Source: Variovorax brevis
GTDB taxonomy: Bacteria; Pseudomonadota; Gammaproteobacteria; Burkholderiales; Burkholderiaceae_C
DNA: 64,000 nucleotides
Assembly (NCBI RefSeq): GCF_030317105.1
Contig: NZ_JASZYG010000002.1
Coordinates: 310,001-374,000, forward strand
Direction of reading: 5' to 3'
Part shown: positions 58,437 through 64,000 of the stretch, in pieces
How the letters are laid out: the number at the start of each line of letters is the position of its first letter
How positions within the stretch are numbered: position 1 is the first letter of the stretch
Notes under the pieces: model-generated
What the model saw: the letters and a program-made list of their open reading frames with translations, nothing else
The model's database searches: none
Told to the model about the DNA's origin: nothing
Translations under genes and position numbers: made by a program

Positions 58437-58967
58437 TCAGCCGCGCGTCAGCATGCTGGTGAGCGAACCGATCAGGTCCTGCTGGTTGCCCACGCCCTGT
58501 TCCGGCACCTTGCCCTGCGGCGTCAACTGGTTGATCACGACGGGCAGCATGGTGGCGAGCAAAGGCAGCAGCGTCGACGCGTTGATGCCCAGCTTGGAGG
58601 CGATGCCCGCGATGGCGTCGCTGCCAAGGGCGCCCTGCAATTGCTGACCGGAGATGGGCTGGTTCTCGCCCGTGCCGACCCATGAATTCACCGCGTCACC
58701 CATGCCCGCTTGCTGGAACTTCGAGATCAGGCCTCCCAGCCCGGCGTTCTCTCCGTCATTCGCCAGAAGGCCGCCCAGCGCACCGGCCAGGCCGCCGGCG
58801 AGACCACCCGTGTCACCGCCAGCCCCGCCGCCGAGCGCGCCCAGGCTTCCCAGGCCCGCCAAGGCGCCAAGCCCTTCCAGGCCGCTGCCGCCCGTTGCCC
58901 CAGCTTGGCCGGGCTGTTGTTGCCCGCCGCCAAGTACCTGACCTAGAACTGAATCAAGCAATCCCAT
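58437..58967 (-). CDS. YidB family (DUF937) protein
   Basis: A 176-residue protein. It starts MGLLDSVLGQVLGGGQQQPG. A Gly/Ala/Leu-rich low-complexity segment covers about 25-75. The YidB/DUF937 core follows (GGLISKFQQAGMGDAVNSWV, then ISGQQLQGALGSDAIAGIA). Function unknown. Confidence 0.85.
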   Translation of the reverse strand: MGLLDSVLGQVLGGGQQQPGQAGATGGSGLEGLGALAGLGSLGALGGGAGGDTGGLAGGLAGALGGLLANDGENAGLGGLISKFQQAGMGDAVNSWVGTGENQPISGQQLQGALGSDAIAGIASKLGINASTLLPLLATMLPVVINQLTPQGKVPEQGVGNQQDLIGSLTSMLTRG

Positions 58968-59158
58968 GATTTACCCCTCGATGTTGTGACAGAGCCGCCG
59001 ATTGTCCATGGACGGGCGGTGCGTCGAGCGAGAAACGGAGGCCGCGGCAATTTGCTCGCGGCATGAGGCAAGGCCTCGCCCGCGCCTTGCGGTGGGACGG
59101 GCCCGGGAGATTCCTGGCGTCGTCACGAGGCGATTCTGCGCGCCTCGGGCGCTTTCTG

Positions 59159-59902
59159 TCACGCCGTGCGCGCGCGCTCACTGGCGAGTTGAACGAGCGC
59201 GGCCAATGCGGCCGTTTCCGCTCGCAGCACACGTGGCCCGAGGGTGATGGCGGCAAATCCTGCGGCGCGCGCCTGGGCGTCTTCGTCGTTGCTGAGGCCG
59301 CCTTCGGGGCCGCTGAGCACGAGCACAGCGGGACCGGTGTTGTCCACGCCGGTGAGGCCGCGCGTGCCCTCACTCAAACTCAGCACCAGGCGCTGGACGC
59401 CGGACGATTGATCGCTTTCGCACAGGGATTCGAGCCATTTCGCGTACGTCTGGACCGCATGCACCACGGGAACACGGTTGCGCCCACACTGCTCGCACGC
59501 CGCAATGGCGATCGCCTCCCAATGCGTGCGCTTCTTGTCCGCACGCTCGCCTGACAGGCGCAGCACGCCATGGGCCGTCATCAAGGGCTGGATGCTCGCG
59601 ACGCCCAGTTCGGTCGCCTTTTCGACCAGCCAGTCCATGCGCTCGTTCGCGGGCATGCCGACGGCAAGGTGCACGGCCCTTTCGGGTTCGCGCTCGACGG
59701 GGTTGTGCTCGCCAACGGTCACCACCACTTCGCTGCGGCCCATGCGCTCCACCGTGGCCTGGTGTTCACCGGCACGGCCATCGAACAGGGTGATCGCGTC
59801 GCCCGGTTGCAGGCGAAGCACCTGCACATGGCGGGCCGCGCCTGCTGGCAGGGCCAGCGTCGCGCCAGGCACCAGCGCGACGGGACAATGAAATCGCGGC
59901 AT
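59159..59902 (-). CDS. rsmE: 16S rRNA (uracil(1498)-N(3))-methyltransferase RsmE
   Basis: A 247-residue SPOUT methyltransferase. The N-terminal PUA-like domain (MPRFHCPVALVPGATLALPA) is followed by the knotted SAM-binding part with LSGPEGGLSNDE and LGPRVLRAETAAL. It methylates U1498 of 16S rRNA. I use the ATG at 59902; the longer open frame upstream overlaps amgK. Confidence 0.92.
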   Translation of the reverse strand: MPRFHCPVALVPGATLALPAGAARHVQVLRLQPGDAITLFDGRAGEHQATVERMGRSEVVVTVGEHNPVEREPERAVHLAVGMPANERMDWLVEKATELGVASIQPLMTAHGVLRLSGERADKKRTHWEAIAIAACEQCGRNRVPVVHAVQTYAKWLESLCESDQSSGVQRLVLSLSEGTRGLTGVDNTGPAVLVLSGPEGGLSNDEDAQARAAGFAAITLGPRVLRAETAALAALVQLASERARTA

Positions 59903-59918
59903 GAGGCGCCCGGCCGCG

Positions 59919-61019
59919 CTAGACGCGTCCGAAGGCGTAGCCGATGCCCGCCTCGATGCCTTCGATCTCGTCGATGGCCTTGAGCAGCGGGCCCAACTGG
60001 CGGTATCGGTTGGCGGTGGCGCGGATGTAAGCCAGGAAACGCGGTGTGTCGGCCAGGTAGCGAGGCTTGCCATCGCGCAAGGTCAGCCGCGCGAAGATGC
60101 CTGCCACCTTCAGGTGGCGTTGCAGTCCCATCCACTCGACGGCGCGGTAGAAGTCGCCGAAGTCATCGTCCACCGGCAGACCCGCCTTGCGCGCAGCCTC
60201 CCAGTAGCGCACGGTGACGTCGATGACGAACTCTTCATCCCAGCTGAGGAACGCATCGCGCATGAGGCTGGCGATGTCATAGGTGATGGGGCCGTACACG
60301 GCGTCCTGGAAATCGAGCACGCCCAGTACGCCGGAGCCGGGCCGGACCATGAGGTTGCGCGGCATGAAGTCGCGATGCACGAACACGCTGGGCGCGGCAA
60401 GGTTGCTGCGCACGATCAGGTCAAACGCGTGCGACAGCGTTTCGGCCAGCTTGCCTTCGATGGGTGTGCTGCGGTGTTTCGCAACGTACCAGTCGGGGAA
60501 AAGCGCGAGCTCCCGCCGCAGCAGGGCCTCGTCATAAGGTGGCAACACGCCCGGCTTCGACGACAGTTGCCAGCGCACCAGCGCTTCGATGGCCTCGTCG
60601 TACATCGGCCGCGCCGCTTGCGGATTGGCTGGGTCGATCACGTCCAGCATGGTTTGCGTGCCGAGGTCGTCCAGCAGCAGGAAGCCGTGGTCCTGGTCCC
60701 AGTCCAGCACCTGTGGTGCCGACACGCCGGCCTGCGACATCAATTGCGCCACCTTCACGAAGGGCGCGCTGTTTTCCTTGTCGGGCGGCGCGTCCATCAC
60801 GATGCGGGTGGCGGCATCGCCGCTGGCATCGATGCGGAAATAGCGCCGGAAACTGGCGTCGGCGGATGCCAGGCGCACGGTCGTGGGCTGCAGCTTTTGG
60901 CTTGGGGCGATGCGCGCCAGCCAAGCCTCGAAGGCCTGCGCGCGAAGCGGATCGCTCCATGCAATGGAGCGCGCCGGATCGGCGTTGGCGTCGAGAGCGG
61001 GTGTCGAAGTGGCTGTCAT
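59919..61019 (-). CDS. amgK: aminoglycoside-phosphotransferase-fold sugar kinase (AmgK-like)
   Basis: A 366-residue APH-family kinase. The ATP-site residues lie in ASFRRYFRI, and the catalytic loop is VFVHRDFMPRNLMV. The metal Asp lies in VLDFQDAVYGP. It resembles AmgK, the anomeric MurNAc/GlcNAc kinase of cell-wall recycling, and as in Pseudomonas it is divergent from lptD. The usual partner murU is not next; rsmE follows. Confidence 0.86.
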   Translation of the reverse strand: MTATSTPALDANADPARSIAWSDPLRAQAFEAWLARIAPSQKLQPTTVRLASADASFRRYFRIDASGDAATRIVMDAPPDKENSAPFVKVAQLMSQAGVSAPQVLDWDQDHGFLLLDDLGTQTMLDVIDPANPQAARPMYDEAIEALVRWQLSSKPGVLPPYDEALLRRELALFPDWYVAKHRSTPIEGKLAETLSHAFDLIVRSNLAAPSVFVHRDFMPRNLMVRPGSGVLGVLDFQDAVYGPITYDIASLMRDAFLSWDEEFVIDVTVRYWEAARKAGLPVDDDFGDFYRAVEWMGLQRHLKVAGIFARLTLRDGKPRYLADTPRFLAYIRATANRYRQLGPLLKAIDEIEGIEAGIGYAFGRV

Positions 61020-61152
61020 GGATAATTGATTCTACAAATCCGTCCCTGACAGCGGCCGCGCGATGGGGAGACAGCAGTTGGCCCGCAGCCATCTCGCAAC
61101 CTGCCCGCGCCACTGTGCCCCAATCGCACCACGAAATACCTGTCTCTTGCCG

Positions 61153-63585
61153 ATGCTTGATTTGACCCGTGCCATCCGGCGTCGGTATCCCCCGCCCCTG
61201 CCGCTGGCCCTGTTGTCGGTCGCGTTGTTGCACGCGCAGTTTGCAATGGCGCAGGATGCGCCGGCAGTGAGCGCCGACCCCCTGGAGGCACCGCTCACGC
61301 TCAAGCCCACGCCCCGATTGCCCGAGTTGCTCAACAAGGACAAGCGCGGCGAACTGCCTGACTTCGTCAACGGCGACAAGATCTCCGGCCGTCCCGACCT
61401 CGACACCGTGATCGAGGGCAACGCGTCCCTGCGCAAGGGCGACACCGCGATCACGGCCGATCGGCTCGAGTACTACGCACCCGACGACACCGCCAAGGCC
61501 ACCGGCCACGTGCGCGTCAACCAGGCCGGCAACGTGTACGAAGGGCCGGAGCTGCAGTTGAAGATCGAAACCTTCGAAGGCTTCTTCAACAGCGTGCGCT
61601 ACCGTTTCCTGGCGACAGGCGGCCATGGCGATGCGGCGCGCATCGACTTCCTGGACGAATACACCTCGATTGCCCGCAACGCCACCTACACGACCTGCCG
61701 CCGCGAGGACTACCCGGGCTGGATGCCCGCGTGGATCATCAGTGCGGCCACGATCGAGGCGGACACCGAAGAGAACGTCGGCGTGGCCAAGGACGCACGG
61801 ATCAGCTTCAAGGGCATTACCACGCCGGCGCTGCCGTCGATCAGCTTTCCGCTCACGAACGATCGCAAGAGCGGGCTGCTGCCGCCGATTTTCGGGCTGG
61901 ACAACACGAACGGCATCGAGCTCACCACGCCGTACTACTGGAACATCGCCCCCAATCGCGACGCGACGTTCACGCCCACGGTGATGAGCAAGCGCGGTGT
62001 GAACTTCGGGAACGACTTCCGCTACCTCGAGAACACCTACAGCGGCGAGGCGCGCGTGGACTACATGCCCACCGACAGCCTGCGCAACCGCGAGCGCTGG
62101 GGCATCTGGACGCGCCACCAGCAAACCTTCGACAGCAAGTCGCTGGGGCTGGATTCGCTGACCGGTTCGCTCAACATCAACCGCGTGAGCGACGACAACT
62201 ACTGGAGCGACTTCCAGCGCACGCCGTCGTTCACCCAGCGCCTGCTGTCCAACGACGGCTCGGTGAACTGGACCAAGGGCGACTTCAACGGGCAGTTTCG
62301 GGCGCTGTCGTACCAGACCTTGCAGCAGCCCGATTCGACCATCGTGCCGCCGTACGACCGCATGCCGCAGGTCACGGCGAACTACAACAAGTACGACTTC
62401 CGCGGCTTTGATTTTTCGTTCAACGCGGACTACACCTATTTTCGGGGTGACGCGGCGCTGCAGCAGTTGCTCTACCCCACCCAGCCGCCGCAGCCGGACG
62501 GCCAGCGCCTGTTCGGCGTGGCGTCGTTGAGCCGCCCGTTTCTCACGCCGGGCTCGTTCGTGATTCCGAAGGTCATGCTGAACGCAACCGCCTACCAGTT
62601 CGATACGCCCTTCTTCGGGCAGAACAGTGCGACCCGGGTCGTGCCGACGTTCAGCCTGGACAGCGGCCTCGTATTCGAGCGCGACGCCAACTACTTCGGC
62701 CGCGCGTTCACCCAGACGCTGGAGCCGCGGGCCTACTACGTCTACACGCCCTTTCGCGACCAGACCAAGCTGCCGGTCTATGACTCGGCGCAAAACGACG
62801 TCAGCTTCGCGACCCTGTTTACGGAGAACGCGTTTTCCGGCAACGACCGCATTTCGGACAGCCAGCTGGCGACCCTGGGTCTCACCTCACGCCTGATCGA
62901 TCCTGACACGGGCGCCGAGGCTGCGCGCTTCGGCATTGCGCAGAGCGTCCGGTTCAAGGATCAGGACGTCTTCATTCCAACGGCTGGCGCCGGACCCATC
63001 ACCGACAAGTACAGCGACATCCTGATGGGCGCGCAGATCAACTGGTCGCCCAGGTGGAGCACGGAGGCCACGGTCCAGGTAGACCCCGACACCATGGACT
63101 CGACGCGAACCACCGTGGGCGGGCGCTACAGCCCGGGGCCCTATCGCACGGTGAGCGCTGCCTACCGTTACCAGGCCCCCAGCCAGACCATTCCCGCGGG
63201 AAGCAAATCCATCGACATCGGCTGGCAATGGCCGCTGAACGACCTGTGGGGCGACAAGGGACAGGACTTGGGCCCCGGAAGGGGCCAGGGCGGCGGGCGC
63301 TGGTACGCGGTCGGCCGCCTCAACTACAGCCTGTCCGACAACAAGATGACGGACGGAATCGTCGGTCTGGAATACGATGGCTGCTGCTGGATCGGCCGGA
63401 TCGTCCTGGAACGCCTGACGACCGGCCTCGCGACCGCGAACACCCGCCTGATGTTCCAGCTGGAGTTCGTGGGCTTTGCGGCCGTGGGCACCAGCCCGAT
63501 GCGATCGCTGCAACAGAACATCCAGCGCTACCAGCCCCTGCGTCAACCGGCACCCGGGCCGAGCCGCTTTACCAATTACGACTGA
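61153..63585 (+). CDS. lptD: LPS-assembly protein LptD
   Basis: An 810-residue outer-membrane beta-barrel protein with a signal peptide ending FAMAQ, the periplasmic OstA-like domain (GNASLRKGDTAITADRLEYY), and the LptD barrel (PYYWNIAPNRDATFTPTVMS). It receives LPS from LptA and inserts it with LptE. It has three Cys: Cys182, and Cys744-Cys745 near the C-terminus. The most N-terminal Cys known from E. coli is absent. It precedes surA. Confidence 0.93.
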   Translation: MLDLTRAIRRRYPPPLPLALLSVALLHAQFAMAQDAPAVSADPLEAPLTLKPTPRLPELLNKDKRGELPDFVNGDKISGRPDLDTVIEGNASLRKGDTAITADRLEYYAPDDTAKATGHVRVNQAGNVYEGPELQLKIETFEGFFNSVRYRFLATGGHGDAARIDFLDEYTSIARNATYTTCRREDYPGWMPAWIISAATIEADTEENVGVAKDARISFKGITTPALPSISFPLTNDRKSGLLPPIFGLDNTNGIELTTPYYWNIAPNRDATFTPTVMSKRGVNFGNDFRYLENTYSGEARVDYMPTDSLRNRERWGIWTRHQQTFDSKSLGLDSLTGSLNINRVSDDNYWSDFQRTPSFTQRLLSNDGSVNWTKGDFNGQFRALSYQTLQQPDSTIVPPYDRMPQVTANYNKYDFRGFDFSFNADYTYFRGDAALQQLLYPTQPPQPDGQRLFGVASLSRPFLTPGSFVIPKVMLNATAYQFDTPFFGQNSATRVVPTFSLDSGLVFERDANYFGRAFTQTLEPRAYYVYTPFRDQTKLPVYDSAQNDVSFATLFTENAFSGNDRISDSQLATLGLTSRLIDPDTGAEAARFGIAQSVRFKDQDVFIPTAGAGPITDKYSDILMGAQINWSPRWSTEATVQVDPDTMDSTRTTVGGRYSPGPYRTVSAAYRYQAPSQTIPAGSKSIDIGWQWPLNDLWGDKGQDLGPGRGQGGGRWYAVGRLNYSLSDNKMTDGIVGLEYDGCCWIGRIVLERLTTGLATANTRLMFQLEFVGFAAVGTSPMRSLQQNIQRYQPLRQPAPGPSRFTNYD

Positions 63586-63602
63586 CACATCCGAGTTCCG
63601 CC

Positions 63603-64000
63603 ATGAGCCATTCCCGTATTCCCCACTCTTTGGTCTGCCTGGCAGTCTTGGCCGCGGCAGCGGGCGCACAGGCGCAAGGCACACGCGCGGCGCCAGCCAA
63701 GACGGCGCCGGCGCCCGCACCGGCGCCGCGCGGCATCACGGACATCATGCGCGCGGGCCCGGGGATCGCTGCACCACAGGCAGCACCGCCAGCCGCGGCG
63801 CCGGCGCCTGCACCGGCACCGGCCGCGGCTTCGACGGCGCCAGCCGGGCCGCCGGTGCAACGCTCGGCCGAATACATCGTTGCGCTGGTCAACTCCGAGC
63901 CCATCACCAACACCGATGTGCAGACGCGGGTCAACCGGGCGCTGAAGCAGGGTGGCGCCGACGTGCAACGCATTCCGCGCACCGAACTGAACCGCATGGC
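63603..64000 (+). CDS. surA: peptidylprolyl isomerase SurA, N-terminal part (runs off the window)
   Basis: The first 132 codons of a SurA-type periplasmic chaperone. A signal peptide (about residues 1-22, ending GAQAQ) is followed by an unusually long Pro/Ala-rich insertion (about 25-82). The SurA N-terminal helix VALVNSEPITNTDVQTRVNR then begins. It starts 17 bases after lptD, the standard lptD-surA order. The isomerase domains lie beyond the window. Confidence 0.88.
   Translation, partial: MSHSRIPHSLVCLAVLAAAAGAQAQGTRAAPAKTAPAPAPAPRGITDIMRAGPGIAAPQAAPPAAAPAPAPAPAAASTAPAGPPVQRSAEYIVALVNSEPITNTDVQTRVNRALKQGGADVQRIPRTELNRM

Overview
The window is high-GC DNA, densely packed and almost all coding. 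Gene content and order point to a betaproteobacterium of the Comamonadaceae, most likely Variovorax or a close relative. The evidence is the dnaA-dnaN-gyrB block facing rpmH-rnpA-yidD-yidC-mnmE, phasin, MetX/MetW, and the protein sequences themselves. The genus is inferred from family resemblance; no search was run. The window contains the chromosomal replication-origin region.

Layout. 0-3.7 kb: an exosortase cassette (a VIT/VWA target protein with a PEP-CTERM-like tail, the exosortase, and an EpsI-like partner). 4.0-11.5 kb: a DUF1090 protein, then an AraC-type regulator divergent from a branched-chain-amino-acid-type ABC transporter with an aldehyde dehydrogenase. 11.6-18.3 kb: an unusual GT51-like protein, then a polyamine-type ABC transporter with a hydantoin-racemase-like gene, preceded by a sigma-54-type promoter sequence. 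18.3-23.3 kb: a TetR-family regulator divergent from a carotenoid oxygenase, then a membrane protein, a pirin and a flavodoxin-fold oxidoreductase. 23.4-31.4 kb: small envelope proteins, an EEP-ClsB-YbhN phospholipid operon, a phasin, a membrane phosphoesterase, and two tandem paralogous exported proteins.

31.4-38.4 kb is the origin region. gyrB, dnaN and dnaA run leftward. Two related origin-like modules (AT-rich stretch, DnaA-trio-like repeats, GC cluster, DnaA box) sit about 5 kb apart on either side of gyrB-dnaN. A frameshifted Fic-family pseudogene lies beside the outer module. A perfect DnaA box lies in the dnaA-rpmH gap. 38.4-42.6 kb: the rightward ribosomal protein / RNase P / membrane insertase / tRNA-modification operon.

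42.7-64 kb: a cyclic-nucleotide-binding protein with a zinc-ribbon membrane protein; a CPA2 antiporter; the Kdo genes kdsD-kdsC and lptC; a short-chain dehydrogenase; and a glycine-rich RNA-binding protein. Then come a GDT1/TMEM165-family Mn exporter behind a yybP-ykoY riboswitch and metX-metW behind a SAM-II riboswitch with its own terminator. After these are an IMPACT-family protein, a bactofilin, a DUF72 protein, an M20 peptidase, an alpha/beta hydrolase, an MFS transporter, a YidB-like protein and rsmE. The window ends with an AmgK-type sugar kinase divergent from lptD and the start of surA. No tRNA, rRNA, CRISPR array, prophage or insertion sequence was seen. Two copies of a 115-125 bp palindromic intergenic element were found.
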